Shown: positions 1 to 9,543, numbered from the stretch's first letter. The stretch is 64,000 nt of DNA from Streptomyces sp. CA-210063 (GCF_024612015.1 NZ_CP102512.1:7254001-7318000), one strand, 5' to 3'. Notes: generated by a model not told the origin, from the letters alone. Numbers and translations: made by a program.

Positions 1-1158
1 GAAGGCCTCGCCGGTGAGGTCGTACGAGGGCACGAGCCGGGTGGCGTCGCCGAGCCCGAAGCGGGGGCCGTGGATCGTCCGTACGAGGGCGGTGGTGATG
101 TCCCGGGGGAGGTCGGGCAGCAGGAGGGGCATCAAGCCGGAGACGCCGCGCTCGGGGATGAGGGCGTCGGTGATGGTGTCCCGGCAGAAGAACATCCCCT
201 CCGCCGGGTCCCACAGCCGCTCCACCAGCGCCGCCGTCAGACGCTCCGCGCGCGCGTGGCGGGCCGTCCCCGGTGCGCCCAGCTCCTTCGCGATACGGGC
301 GAGGGCGTGCTCGGAGGCGATGAGGAGGGCGTTGAAGGCGGGGTCCTCGACGGCGAAGTCACTGTCGCCGTCGGCATAGTGGCCGTCCCGGTAGTCCGTC
401 GCCAGCCGCACATACCGTCCGTAGTCCAGATCCGTCGGCCGGTCCTCGGCCGCGCCGTGGGCCAGGTCGGCGCGGCGGAAGGAGCGGGCCGGGGCCGGGG
501 TGATCCGGGAGAGGGGCGCGTCCCAGGCGGGGCTGTTGTCCATGCCCTGCTCCCAGGGGTGGACGACGGAGGCCAGCCCGCCCCCGCCCAGATCGCGGCG
601 GTGCAGCAGATAGCGGTGCCAGGCCGCCAGCCGCGGATACACCCGGGACAGGAAGCCGCGCGCCCGGGACAGCCCGGGGTCGGCCCGGTGCACCAGCCAC
701 GCGGCCAGCGCGTGCACCGGCGGCTGCACGATGCCCGAGGTCTGCGTGGTGCGCGGGGCGCCCGCGGCGCGCCCCGCGGTCGAGGAGCGCCAGAAGTCGG
801 GGCTCGGGAAGTACGCGTCGAGCGGCACGGCGGGGTTGAACACGATGTGCGGGATGCGTCCGTCGCCCCACTGCGCGGCGAGCAGCGTCTCCAGCTCGGT
901 CTGCGCCCGCAGCGGCGACAGATGGCGCAGCCCGATCGCGATGAACGCCGAGTCCCACGACCACTGGTGCGGATACAGCTGGTGCGACGGCACCGTGGAC
1001 CGTCCCGTCCAGTTGCCGGCCAGCACCTCCGCCGCGCCGCGGTGCAGCGCACCGGCCGCTGTGGTCGCCGCCGTCGACGCGGCCGGATCGTATACGTCGG
1101 CCACGTGAGGTGTGCTCGTGCCTGGTCGAAGGGCGGTGAGCTGGGTTGTGCGGTCCAC
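1..1158 (-). CDS. MGH1-like glycoside hydrolase (GH63-like), 3' end outside window
   Basis: The first 386 residues of a glycosidase; the C-terminus lies beyond base 1. The GTG start is preceded by AGGGAG about six bases upstream. Residues near YPHQWSWDSAF and WGDGRIPHIVF match the (alpha/alpha)6-barrel of the MGH1/GH63-like group, which includes mannosylglycerate and glucosylglycerate hydrolases and trehalase-like enzymes. No signal peptide is seen, so it is probably cytoplasmic and acts on an alpha-linked gluco- or mannoside. It is divergent from a ROK regulator that plausibly controls it. The family is fairly sure; the substrate is not. Confidence 0.75.
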   Translation of the reverse strand, partial: MDRTTQLTALRPGTSTPHVADVYDPAASTAATTAAGALHRGAAEVLAGNWTGRSTVPSHQLYPHQWSWDSAFIAIGLRHLSPLRAQTELETLLAAQWGDGRIPHIVFNPAVPLDAYFPSPDFWRSSTAGRAAGAPRTTQTSGIVQPPVHALAAWLVHRADPGLSRARGFLSRVYPRLAAWHRYLLHRRDLGGGGLASVVHPWEQGMDNSPAWDAPLSRITPAPARSFRRADLAHGAAEDRPTDLDYGRYVRLATDYRDGHYADGDSDFAVEDPAFNALLIASEHALARIAKELGAPGTARHARAERLTAALVERLWDPAEGMFFCRDTITDALIPERGVSGLMPLLLPDLPRDITTALVRTIHGPRFGLGDATRLVPSYDLTGEAF

Positions 1159-1313
1159 GTGGGGCTCCCTGAGAACAAGGTGCCGATCGGTTCGGCAGTA
1201 GCTACCGTAGGGTTACGTCTATTTAACACGCAAAACTCAATATGTAATGCAGAGTTGGTGAGCGCAAGAGGGTGTGTGGGCACGGTTTCCCGACGGGCCG
1301 CGACAATGGCGGG
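1159..1313. promoter_or_regulatory. Divergent promoter region, glycosidase / ROK regulator
   Basis: This 155-bp spacer separates two divergent starts and is AT-rich for the genome around 1205-1255. It holds a weak inverted repeat, AACTC (1234-1238) and GAGTT (1252-1256). This is a reasonable place for a ROK operator, but I cannot assign -35/-10 elements with confidence. Confidence 0.4.
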
Positions 1314-2534
1314 ATGAGCAGAAGGGCCGTGAAGGTGGGCAATCACGCCGGTGCCGGAGATCTGCTGGAGCTGGTCCGCAGCGGCCGGGCCACCACCCGT
1401 GGCGCACTCCAGCAGGCCACGGGCCTGTCCCGGGCCACGGTCGGCCAGCGCCTGGACCGTCTCTTCCGTGCGGGCTGGCTCCGTGAGGGCGCCGGCGGCC
1501 CCGTCGACTCCCCGCTCGGCGGCCGGCCCTCCATCACCCTCGAATTCGACGACGAACACGCGGTCGTCCTCGCCGCCGACCTCGACACGCGGCACGCCCG
1601 AGCCGCCGTCCTCTCCCTCACCGGGGAGATCCAGGCCGAGCACACCGGCATCCTGGTCATCGAGGAAGGCCCGGACGCCGTACTGGACGAACTCGGGCAC
1701 TGGTTCGCCGAACTCCTGGAGAAGGCGGGGCGCCCGGCGGACGCGGTCTGCGGCATCGGCCTCGCGGTCCCCGGGCCGGTGGACACCGACACCGGCCGTG
1801 TCGTCCAGCCGCCGATCATGCCCGGCTGGGACGGCTACGACATAAGGAGCCGCCTGTCCCGCGCCTTCACCGACCACGCGGCCGGCCCGGCCGGCGTCCC
1901 GGTCCTCGTCGACAACGACGCCAACCTCATGGCGTACGGCGAACAGCGCACGGCGTACGCCGACTGCTCGGCGTTCGCGCTGGTCAAGGTGTCGACGGGT
2001 ATCGGCGCGGGAGTCGTGGTCGGCGGCTCGATATACCGGGGTGTCGACGGCGGCGCCGGCGACATCGGCCACATCCGCGTCCCGCAGGGCGCTCAGGCGC
2101 TGTGCAGGTGCGGCTCGTACGGCTGTCTGGCGGCGGTCGCGAGCGGCGGCGCCGTGGCGCGACGGCTGGCGGAGACGGGGGTTCCGGCGGCCTCGGGCTC
2201 AGATGTACGCGACCTGCTGGTCGCCGGCCACCCCGGAGCAATGGCGCTCGCGCGCGACGCGGGCCGGGCCGTCGGGGACGTCCTGGCGACGGTCGTGACC
2301 CTGCTGAACCCCGGCGTCCTGATGATCGCCGGGGATTTGGCCGGAACCCCCTTCCTCACGGGCGTACGCGAACTGCTCTACCAGCGGGCCCTGCCCCGCT
2401 CCACGGCCCATCTGGACGTGGTGACCTCCCGGTTGGGGGAGCGGGCGGGCCTGGTCGGGGCGGGTGCCCTGGTCGTCGAGTACCTGTACGCGCCACGGCG
2501 GGCCGAGGAGCGGCTGGCGGCGCTGGGGGTGTGA
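1314..2534 (+). CDS. ROK family transcriptional repressor
   Basis: A 406-aa protein with an N-terminal winged helix-turn-helix (about residues 10-65, including ATTRGALQQATGLSRATVGQ) followed by a ROK sugar-kinase-like domain. Visible ROK signatures are DNDANLMAYGEQ, the glycine-rich GIGAGVVVGG and the zinc-site cluster CRCGSYGC. Members that keep the HTH usually act as sugar-responsive repressors rather than kinases. It is transcribed away from the glycosidase at 1-1158, so regulation of that gene and of itself is the natural inference. The ATG at 1314 was chosen because the HTH starts just after it. Confidence 0.9.
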   Translation: MSRRAVKVGNHAGAGDLLELVRSGRATTRGALQQATGLSRATVGQRLDRLFRAGWLREGAGGPVDSPLGGRPSITLEFDDEHAVVLAADLDTRHARAAVLSLTGEIQAEHTGILVIEEGPDAVLDELGHWFAELLEKAGRPADAVCGIGLAVPGPVDTDTGRVVQPPIMPGWDGYDIRSRLSRAFTDHAAGPAGVPVLVDNDANLMAYGEQRTAYADCSAFALVKVSTGIGAGVVVGGSIYRGVDGGAGDIGHIRVPQGAQALCRCGSYGCLAAVASGGAVARRLAETGVPAASGSDVRDLLVAGHPGAMALARDAGRAVGDVLATVVTLLNPGVLMIAGDLAGTPFLTGVRELLYQRALPRSTAHLDVVTSRLGERAGLVGAGALVVEYLYAPRRAEERLAALGV

Positions 2535-2671
2535 GCCGGTCGTGCGGCGCCCGCCGCCGGGTGAAGCCGTTCCCGCATGCCGCCCCGAGCCGTGTGACGA
2601 GCGTGTTTCCGTCCCGGAGACCGGTCCGCATGGTGAAATCCGGGCCCTTCGAACGGCGTGATTCTCGCCAC

Positions 2672-2800
2672 CCCTGATCAGGGTTCCGCTCAGATGAGCG
2701 AATCATGGGCGGTTCCGTGACTTCAAAGGGTGGCACTCGGTGCCACCCTTTGATCGTTCATCGGGCGAACTCAGGCGCGCGGATTACCGCTCATGTGAGC
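2672..2800. promoter_or_regulatory. Cluster of palindromes upstream of ppdK
   Basis: The 470-bp gap 2535-3004 has no gene. It contains a perfect 12-bp palindrome CCCTGATCAGGG (2672-2683) and two related near-palindromes about 100 bp apart: CGCTCAGATGAGCG (2687-2700) and CGCTCATGTGAGCA (2787-2800), both of form GCTCA-N2-TGAGC. They look like binding sites for a dimeric regulator. The regulator is unknown to me. Confidence 0.45.
2724..2752. terminator. 13-bp perfect hairpin, likely terminator after ROK gene
   Basis: CAAAGGGTGGCAC (2724-2736) pairs perfectly with GTGCCACCCTTTG (2740-2752) across a TCG loop. There is no T-run, which is common for Streptomyces terminators. It lies between two of the palindromes upstream of ppdK, so an attenuator or operator role is possible. 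Confidence 0.55.
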
Positions 2801-3004
2801 ATAATGATGGCGGAGGTGAGGTCGGTCGCGTTCAAGAGGTGAACACATGCCCGCGTTGTTCCTTGCCAAGCCTTGACTTTCGATCCACTGGCGGACGGGT
2901 GGTTACAGGCGCATGACGCGCAAGTGGACGTACCCAGGAGCCTTCGATCTGGGTATGTTCCTCGCCGTCAGGGCAGCCACCGCGTCCTCAAGGAGTTGGG
3001 ACCT

Positions 3005-5752
3005 GTGTCGGAAAACAAAGATCCCCACGTAGGCCACGAAGCTCAGAGTGTTGAGGGCGTGAAGTTTGTTTATGACTTCACCGAAGGCAACAAGGACCTC
3101 AAGGACCTCCTCGGCGGCAAGGGCGCGAACCTCGCCGAGATGACCAACCTCGGTCTCCCCGTACCCCCCGGCTTCACCATCACCACCGAGGCCTGCAAGG
3201 TCTACCTCGACAGCGGCGACGAGCCCGCGGCACTCCGTGACGAGGTCAGTGCCCATCTGGTGGCCCTCGAGGAGAAGATGGGCAAGAAGCTCGGCCAGGC
3301 CGACGACCCGCTCCTCGTCTCGGTCCGCTCCGGCGCGAAGTTCTCGATGCCGGGCATGATGGACACCGTCCTGAACATCGGCCTGTCGGACAAGTCGGTC
3401 CAGGGCCTCGCCAGGCAGGCCGGCGACGACCGCTTCGCCTGGGACTCCTACCGCCGGCTCATCCAGATGTTCGGCAAGACCGTCCTCGGCGTCGACGGCG
3501 ACCTCTTCGAGGAGGCGCTGGAGGCGGCGAAGACGGCCAAGAAGGTCCTCGTCGACACCGAGCTGGAGGCCGCCGACCTCAAGAAGCTCGTCACCAAGTT
3601 CAAGAAGATCGTCAAGACCGAGGCCGGCCGGGACTTCCCGCAGGACCCGCGCGAGCAGATGGACCTCGCCATCCACGCGGTCTTCGACTCCTGGAACACC
3701 GACCGCGCCAAGCTCTACCGCCGCCAGGAGCGCATCCCGGGCGACCTCGGCACGGCGGTCAACGTCTGCTCGATGGTCTTCGGCAACCTGGGCCCGGACT
3801 CCGGCACGGGCGTCGCCTTCACCCGCGACCCCGCCTCCGGCCACCAGGGCGTCTACGGCGACTACCTGCAGAACGCCCAGGGCGAGGACGTGGTCGCGGG
3901 CATCCGCAACACCGTCCCCCTCGCGGAGCTGGAGTCGATCGACAAGAAGTCGTACGACCAGCTGATGCAGATCATGGAGACCCTGGAGAACCACTACAAG
4001 GATCTCTGCGACATCGAGTTCACCATCGAGCGCGGCCAGCTGTGGATGCTGCAGACGCGGGTGGGCAAGCGGACGGCGGGCGCGGCGTTCCGTATCGCCA
4101 CGCAGCTCGTCGACCAGGGCCTGATCGACGAGGCGGAAGCCCTCCAGCGGGTGACGGGCGCCCAGCTCGCGCAGCTCATGTTCCCCCGCTTCGACGAGGA
4201 CGCGAAGGTCGCGCAGGTCGGCCGCGGTATCGCCGCCTCCCCGGGCGCGGCGGTCGGCAAGGCGGTCTTCGACTCGTACACGGCCGTGAAGTGGTCGCGT
4301 TCCGGCGAGAAGGTCATCCTGGTCCGCCGCGAGACGAACCCCGACGACCTCGACGGCATGATCGCGGCGGAGGGCATCCTGACGTCGCGCGGCGGCAAGA
4401 CGTCCCACGCGGCCGTGGTCGCGCGCGGCATGGGCAAGACGTGCGTGTGCGGCGCGGAGGAACTGGAAGTCGACACCAAGCGCCGCCGTATGACGGTCCC
4501 CGGCGGCCATGTGGTGGAGGAGGGCGACCTGATCTCCATCGACGGGTCGAGCGGCAAGGTCTACCTGGGCGAGGTCCCGGTCGTGCCGTCCCCCGTCGTG
4601 GAGTACTTCGAGGGCCGGATGCACGCGGGTGCCCAGGACGCCGACGAACTGGTCGAGGCGGTCCACCGGATCATGGCCTTCGCGGACCGCAAGCGCCGGC
4701 TCCGTGTCCGGGCCAACGCGGACAACGCCGAGGACGCGATGCGCGCCCGTCGCTTCGGCGCCCAGGGCATCGGTCTGTGCCGTACGGAACACATGTTCCT
4801 CGGCGACCGCCGCGAGCTGGTGGAACGCCTGATCCTGGCCGACACGGAGACGGAGCGCGAGGAGTCGCTGAAGGCGCTGCTCCCGCTCCAGAAGCAGGAC
4901 TTCGTCGAACTCTTCTCGGCGATGGACGGCCTCCCGGTGACGGTTCGTCTCCTGGACCCGCCGCTGCACGAGTTCCTGCCGGACATCACGGAGCTGTCGG
5001 TCCGCGTGGCCCTGGCGGAGTCCCGCCAGGAACCGCACGAGAACGAACTGCGCCTGCTCCAGGCGGTTCACCGCCTGCACGAGCAGAACCCGATGCTGGG
5101 CCTGCGCGGTGTACGTCTGGGCCTGGTGATCCCCGGTCTCTTCACGATGCAGGTACGGGCGATCGCCGAGGCGGCTGCCGAGCGCAAGAACGCCAAGGGC
5201 GACCCGCGCGCCGAGATCATGATCCCGCTCGTCGGTACGGTCCAGGAGCTGGAGATCGTCCGCGAGGAGGCGGACGCGGTGATCGCGGAGGTCGAGGCGG
5301 CGACGGGCGTGGCGCTGAAGCTGTCGATCGGCACGATGATCGAGCTGCCGCGGGCCGCCCTGACGGCGGGCCAGATCGCGGAGGCAGCGGAGTTCTTCTC
5401 CTTCGGCACGAACGACCTGACGCAGACGGTCTGGGGCTTCAGCCGCGACGACGTCGAGGCCTCCTTCTTCACGGCCTACCTGGAGAAGGGCATCTTCGGC
5501 GTCTCCCCCTTCGAGACGATCGACAAGGACGGCGTCGGTTCGCTGGTGAAGCTGGCGGCGGAGGCGGGCCGCGCGACCCGCCCCGACCTCAAGCTCGGCG
5601 TCTGCGGCGAGCACGGCGGTGACCCCGAGTCCGTCCACTTCTTCCACGAGGTGGGTCTGGACTACGTCTCCTGCTCCCCGTTCCGCATCCCGGTGGCCCG
5701 CCTGGAGGCGGGGCGCGCGGCTTCACAGTCGACGGGCAGCGACCACCGCTGA
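3005..5752 (+). CDS. ppdK: Pyruvate phosphate dikinase
   Basis: A 915-aa cytosolic enzyme that interconverts pyruvate, ATP and Pi with PEP, AMP and PPi, linking glycolysis and gluconeogenesis. The N-terminal nucleotide-binding domain begins with GGKGANLAEM. The central swivelling domain carries GGKTSHAAVVAR with phospho-accepting His468. The C-terminal PEP/pyruvate barrel includes GLCRTEHMF and Cys867 in GVCGEHGG. Length and order match the family. The GTG start at 3005 has AAGGAG (2990-2995) nine bases upstream. It is monocistronic, with palindromes upstream and a hairpin downstream. Confidence 0.97.
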   Translation: MSENKDPHVGHEAQSVEGVKFVYDFTEGNKDLKDLLGGKGANLAEMTNLGLPVPPGFTITTEACKVYLDSGDEPAALRDEVSAHLVALEEKMGKKLGQADDPLLVSVRSGAKFSMPGMMDTVLNIGLSDKSVQGLARQAGDDRFAWDSYRRLIQMFGKTVLGVDGDLFEEALEAAKTAKKVLVDTELEAADLKKLVTKFKKIVKTEAGRDFPQDPREQMDLAIHAVFDSWNTDRAKLYRRQERIPGDLGTAVNVCSMVFGNLGPDSGTGVAFTRDPASGHQGVYGDYLQNAQGEDVVAGIRNTVPLAELESIDKKSYDQLMQIMETLENHYKDLCDIEFTIERGQLWMLQTRVGKRTAGAAFRIATQLVDQGLIDEAEALQRVTGAQLAQLMFPRFDEDAKVAQVGRGIAASPGAAVGKAVFDSYTAVKWSRSGEKVILVRRETNPDDLDGMIAAEGILTSRGGKTSHAAVVARGMGKTCVCGAEELEVDTKRRRMTVPGGHVVEEGDLISIDGSSGKVYLGEVPVVPSPVVEYFEGRMHAGAQDADELVEAVHRIMAFADRKRRLRVRANADNAEDAMRARRFGAQGIGLCRTEHMFLGDRRELVERLILADTETEREESLKALLPLQKQDFVELFSAMDGLPVTVRLLDPPLHEFLPDITELSVRVALAESRQEPHENELRLLQAVHRLHEQNPMLGLRGVRLGLVIPGLFTMQVRAIAEAAAERKNAKGDPRAEIMIPLVGTVQELEIVREEADAVIAEVEAATGVALKLSIGTMIELPRAALTAGQIAEAAEFFSFGTNDLTQTVWGFSRDDVEASFFTAYLEKGIFGVSPFETIDKDGVGSLVKLAAEAGRATRPDLKLGVCGEHGGDPESVHFFHEVGLDYVSCSPFRIPVARLEAGRAASQSTGSDHR

Positions 5753-5835
5753 CCCCGGCACGACCCTGAGCCCCGGAACCGTCGCTTGTCCCCGACCGAC
5801 CCTCACCGATGGGCGGCGGTTCCGGATCACGAAGA

Positions 5836-5871
5836 GAGGGCGGCATCCCGTGCGGGGGGTGCCGCCCTCTT
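5836..5871 (+). terminator. ppdK terminator hairpin
   Basis: AGAGGGCGGCA (5836-5846) pairs with TGCCGCCCTCT (5861-5871) across a 14-base loop and is followed by TGG and then T-rich sequence. It lies 84 bp after the ppdK stop. Confidence 0.75.
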
Positions 5872-6018
5872 GGTTGTGTGGGGGGTGCGCTTCCTGTGCT
5901 TCAAGATCACCTGAATCGGTGGTGATCAAGCAGGCAGATCGTTTCTGTGCGCATCCGTATAGTTACCTTCTGTGATTACGGGTGTCTGTTGGGGCACCCG
6001 GTGATCACGGAGGTGCGC

Positions 6019-6438
6019 ATGAAGAGGGCAGCGGTAGGCATGGTCGCGGCCGGACTGATCTTCGCGGCTGCGGGAGCGGCGCTCGCGGTGGAGCAGGGCA
6101 GGATCCCGGTGCTCCAGTCCGTGGGCGGCCAATTCAGCAAGGGGGTCTACAAGTTCAATCCCCCCGGTACCAATCACGGTGCCTTCGAGTGGTCCGGCAC
6201 TTTGAAGGACACGAACCTGCGCGACGGGCATAACGTGTACGTGCAGGTCAAGGTCGAAGGCCATGGCTGGGCGCGGTACTACGGGAAGCAGCGGAGTGCG
6301 GTCCGGTTGCACCACTCCGACTGGAGCGGATCTCAGCGCTACACGGACGACGCATCGATGCGAGTCTGTCGCGACCGCGGCGTCCTGCATCCGGACAATT
6401 GCTCGCGGACCGAGCACTTCGGATACCAGCGTGACTGA
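6019..6438 (+). CDS. Small secreted protein of unknown function
   Basis: A 139-aa protein with a clear Sec signal peptide: MKR, then a hydrophobic core (AAVGMVAAGLIFAAAGAALA), with cleavage likely after ALA near residue 23. The mature part is basic and aromatic-rich and has two cysteines (MRVCRDRG and DNCSR) that could form a disulfide. The ATG is preceded by CGGAGG. I recognise no domain. It stands alone between ppdK and an ABC transporter. Confidence 0.7.
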   Translation: MKRAAVGMVAAGLIFAAAGAALAVEQGRIPVLQSVGGQFSKGVYKFNPPGTNHGAFEWSGTLKDTNLRDGHNVYVQVKVEGHGWARYYGKQRSAVRLHHSDWSGSQRYTDDASMRVCRDRGVLHPDNCSRTEHFGYQRD

Positions 6439-6502
6439 GTCGATTCAGCATCCACAGCCCAGGCGAGGTCGCCTGGGCTCGTGCTCTTCCTAGGGGTACG
6501 CG

Positions 6503-7189
6503 ATCAATACATCAGAAGTCCTTTCTGCCAAGGGAATCGACCTCCTCTACGGCGAGACTCTTGCCGTCAGGAACGCCGAAATGTCCCTCCGCCGGGGCGA
6601 GGTTGCTGCGATCACTGGTCAGAGCGGATCCGGAAAGTCGTCGCTGCTGTACTGCCTGGCCGGGGTGCTGCCGGTGGCTCGTGGTGAAGTTCGCTTCGAA
6701 GGCCGTGATCTCGGCGACCTCGACGACGAAGAGCTGAGTGAACTGCGCCGTGAGCGGTTCGGGTTCGTCTTCCAGTACGGCGAACTCCTGCCGGAGCTGA
6801 CGGTGGAGGAGAACACCGCGCTTCCGCTGCGGCTCGCCGGACAGCGGAAGAAGGAGGCGCTCGCCGCAGCCGGAGAGGTGCTGAGGCGGCTAGGTCTCGC
6901 GGACCTGCGTGAGCGACGGCCCTCACAGGTGTCCGGCGGCCAGAGCCAACGTGTCGCCGTGGCCCGCGCATTGGTGCACCAGCCGGCGGTCGTCTTCGCC
7001 GACGAGCCGACCGGATCACTCGACAGCTCCAACGCGACGGCTGTATTGGAGGAGTTCCTGACTCTTGCCCGTTCCCAAGGAACGGCGGTCGTCTTGGTGA
7101 CACACGACTCCCAGGTGGCGGCCCGCGCGGACAGCCGCTACACGATGTGTGACGGCATCCTCTCGGCTCAGGTACGGGAGGCGCCGTGA
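6503..7189 (+). CDS. ABC transporter ATP-binding protein (LolD/MacB type), unusual start
   Basis: ATPase of an FtsX-type exporter. Visible motifs are Walker A GQSGSGKSS, Q-loop VFQYGELL, signature SGGQSQRVAVARA, Walker B VVFADEPTGS and the H-loop THDS. Conserved N-terminal sequence (VLSAKGIDLLYGETLAVRN) is encoded upstream of the first ATG at 6581. However, the frame back to the TAG at 6491-6493 contains no ATG, GTG or TTG. The best-placed initiator is ATC at 6503, with AGGGG about six bases upstream. The only conventional start, 6581, would remove the first beta strands. It overlaps the permease by four bases (GTGA). Confidence 0.8.
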   Translation: MNTSEVLSAKGIDLLYGETLAVRNAEMSLRRGEVAAITGQSGSGKSSLLYCLAGVLPVARGEVRFEGRDLGDLDDEELSELRRERFGFVFQYGELLPELTVEENTALPLRLAGQRKKEALAAAGEVLRRLGLADLRERRPSQVSGGQSQRVAVARALVHQPAVVFADEPTGSLDSSNATAVLEEFLTLARSQGTAVVLVTHDSQVAARADSRYTMCDGILSAQVREAP

Positions 7190-9486
7190 GGGAGCTTTTC
7201 CTGGGGATCCGGCTGTTGCTGGGAGGTGGGCGCGGCAATCGGGTGCGCTTCCTGCTCATGGTCATCGGCAGCGCGATCGGTGTGTGCTGCCTGGCCGTCG
7301 TACTGGCGATCCCCGGCGTACTGGCTGCACAGGACGGGCGCAAGGCGGCGCGTGAGCCAGATTGTGTCGCGGATCCGGTCGCCATGACCTGTCCGGCCTC
7401 CGAAGGAGACTCCTTCGAACTCACCAGGACAGATCCCTACGGTGCGGAGCCCCTCACTCGGGTCTTCTTGGCTCGGGGGGACAGACCCATCGAGCCGCCG
7501 CCGGGGCTGACAGAGCTACCTGCCCCAGGCGAGCTGTTCGTGTCCCCCCGGTTGCGCGAGGTGCTCCAACGAGAGCCCGCCTTGGCGCAGCTGCTGCCGG
7601 GCAGAGAGAGCGGACTCATCACGACCCAAGGCCTGGCTCACCCCGACGAGTTGTACGCGTATGTAGGCGTCAGCCCAGAGGAGCTTGAGGGCGGAGGCGA
7701 TCGCGTGACGATGTTCGGCAAGCCGTTCGCGAGCTCTCCCACCGTGGAGCCCTCGACGCTCGATATGGTGCGCTTCACCCTCGCCGGCGTCGTACTTCTG
7801 CCTCTCGCAGTCTTCCTGGCCGTCTGCGCCAGGCTCTCCGCAGCGGCTCGAGCCCGGCGGCTGGCCGCTCTACGACTGCTCGGGCTGAGCGTGAAGGGCA
7901 CCCAGCGGGTCAATGCAGCCGAGACTGTCACCGCGGCGTTGTCGGGTGCCGTACTCGGCCTGGGTATCTACTGGGTTGCCAATCAACTCGTATCGCGGAT
8001 TGGTCTGCCCGGCCTCAAGTGGTACCCCTCCGACGGAGCCCTGTCCGTGTCCACCGTCGTGGCCTGCGTCGTTGGCTGTCCGGTGCTCGCGTGGTTCGTG
8101 GGCCGGGCCGGGGCCAGGAAGGCCGCGGCCCGGCCGCTGGCGGTACGGCGCAGCGCTGTGGAGAAGGCACCTGGCAAGTGGGGCCTGCTCATGCTCGTTC
8201 CAGGACTGAGCATCGTGGCCGCATACTGCGTGGCAGGTGCGACAGGCCACCCGCCCAGGGACACTGCACTCTCGTCGATCCTCATGCCCCTCGCCGTCGT
8301 TCTGGTCGGCATCGGGCTCGTGATGATGCTGCCGGTCTTCTCGCGGGCCCTTGCCCAGAAGGTGGCCCGCTCCACCGGCTCGGTCTCCCTGGGTCTCGCC
8401 ATGAGGCGCAACGAGGTCGAACCCGGCGGTGCGCTGCGGGTGGCGACCGGGCTGGTGATCCTGGTCTTCGCGGCATCGTTGGTGCAGGGAGTGCTGATCG
8501 AACTCGATCAGGTCTCCAAGAACACGTCCCCTGTCCAGACGTACAGAATCTCGCTCGCGGGCACCACAGCAGAGCGGCAGCGAGCCTGGGAGGGGGTGGA
8601 AGGTGTCCGTGGGCACGCGGTCGTCATGGAGTCGCGGTCGAGTTCCGACGTCGATCGATGGGCTCCCAGCCTCGAAGCGGTGGTCGCCACCTGCGAGCAA
8701 CTGCGCAGGATGGTGCCGAAGGTCGACGGTTGTGTGGACGGCCGCCCCATGCGGTTGTGGGATCCGAAACAGGTGCAGGCAGAGGACAGCAAGCCAGGGA
8801 CACGGTTTGCCTTCGACCTGTGGCACGAGGGGCATCGGCGTGTCATGCACGTGAAGATGCCGCGAGAAGTACTTCGGTACAGCGACGACGTCGAGCTCTC
8901 GGTCTTCAACAGCGGCGACGTACTGCTGCCTCCCTCGGCAGTCCCCGCTGAGCATCGCCCCGATGTCGCCACCCTCACCCTCCTCAGCAGCTCAGCCCCC
9001 GAAACCGTCCGGGCGGTCCTCGACGGCATCGGAGGCGTGGACCCCACCACGGAGGTCGACACACCGGGCGTGGTCGTCACGGCGCTTCAGCAGATCACCG
9101 TGGTCAGGAGTCTCCTGGGCATCGGCATGGTCCTGGGGCTGATCATCGGCGTCGCCGCCTACCTGGTGGCCGCCACAGACCGTGCCGTGGAGCGAAAGCC
9201 CCAGGTCACCGCACTGTCTCTGCTCGGCGCCCGCCCCCGCACGCTGCGGACCGTGCAAGTCGCGCAAGTGGTCGTACCGTTGGCCGTAGGCCTCGCCCTG
9301 GCCGTGATCACCGGCAAGCTGGCCGAGTCCAGCTACCTCGTGACCGGGGGCGGCGCCATCTACTGGGACGGCGCCGGGGTGCCCCTGCTTCTGGCCTGCG
9401 CGCTCGGCGCGGTGGCTGTGGCCGCGATCGGTGCGCTGCCACTCGTCGGACGGCGGATCGATCCGGAGCTGATCCGGCGGGACTGA
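7186..9486 (+). CDS. FtsX-like ABC transporter permease
   Basis: A 766-aa membrane protein with an N-terminal membrane segment (about residues 15-45), a first cluster of membrane helices (about residues 195-420) separated by extracytoplasmic loops, and C-terminal helices (about residues 620-755). This is the two-module FtsX architecture of actinobacterial MacB-like permeases. It is translationally coupled to the ATPase through a GTGA overlap, so the two form one exporter. The substrate is unknown. Other members of the family export antimicrobial peptides, lipoproteins or signals. Confidence 0.85.
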   Translation: MRELFLGIRLLLGGGRGNRVRFLLMVIGSAIGVCCLAVVLAIPGVLAAQDGRKAAREPDCVADPVAMTCPASEGDSFELTRTDPYGAEPLTRVFLARGDRPIEPPPGLTELPAPGELFVSPRLREVLQREPALAQLLPGRESGLITTQGLAHPDELYAYVGVSPEELEGGGDRVTMFGKPFASSPTVEPSTLDMVRFTLAGVVLLPLAVFLAVCARLSAAARARRLAALRLLGLSVKGTQRVNAAETVTAALSGAVLGLGIYWVANQLVSRIGLPGLKWYPSDGALSVSTVVACVVGCPVLAWFVGRAGARKAAARPLAVRRSAVEKAPGKWGLLMLVPGLSIVAAYCVAGATGHPPRDTALSSILMPLAVVLVGIGLVMMLPVFSRALAQKVARSTGSVSLGLAMRRNEVEPGGALRVATGLVILVFAASLVQGVLIELDQVSKNTSPVQTYRISLAGTTAERQRAWEGVEGVRGHAVVMESRSSSDVDRWAPSLEAVVATCEQLRRMVPKVDGCVDGRPMRLWDPKQVQAEDSKPGTRFAFDLWHEGHRRVMHVKMPREVLRYSDDVELSVFNSGDVLLPPSAVPAEHRPDVATLTLLSSSAPETVRAVLDGIGGVDPTTEVDTPGVVVTALQQITVVRSLLGIGMVLGLIIGVAAYLVAATDRAVERKPQVTALSLLGARPRTLRTVQVAQVVVPLAVGLALAVITGKLAESSYLVTGGGAIYWDGAGVPLLLACALGAVAVAAIGALPLVGRRIDPELIRRD

Positions 9487-9512
9487 GCGGTGGCGGTGGT
9501 GAGGGGAGACAG

Positions 9513-9543
9513 GGCGGCGCCCCGCGCGGGGCGCCGCCTCTTT
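9513..9543 (+). terminator. Strong terminator after ABC operon
   Basis: A perfect 26-base palindrome (9513-9538; arms GGCGGCGCCCC and GGGGCGCCGCC around GCGC) followed by TCTTT. It sits between the convergent permease and condensation-domain genes and can serve both strands. Confidence 0.85.

Noticed and set aside
2903..5647. A 914-codon open frame opposite ppdK
   Set aside because: Same shadow effect; the opposite strand encodes a textbook pyruvate phosphate dikinase.
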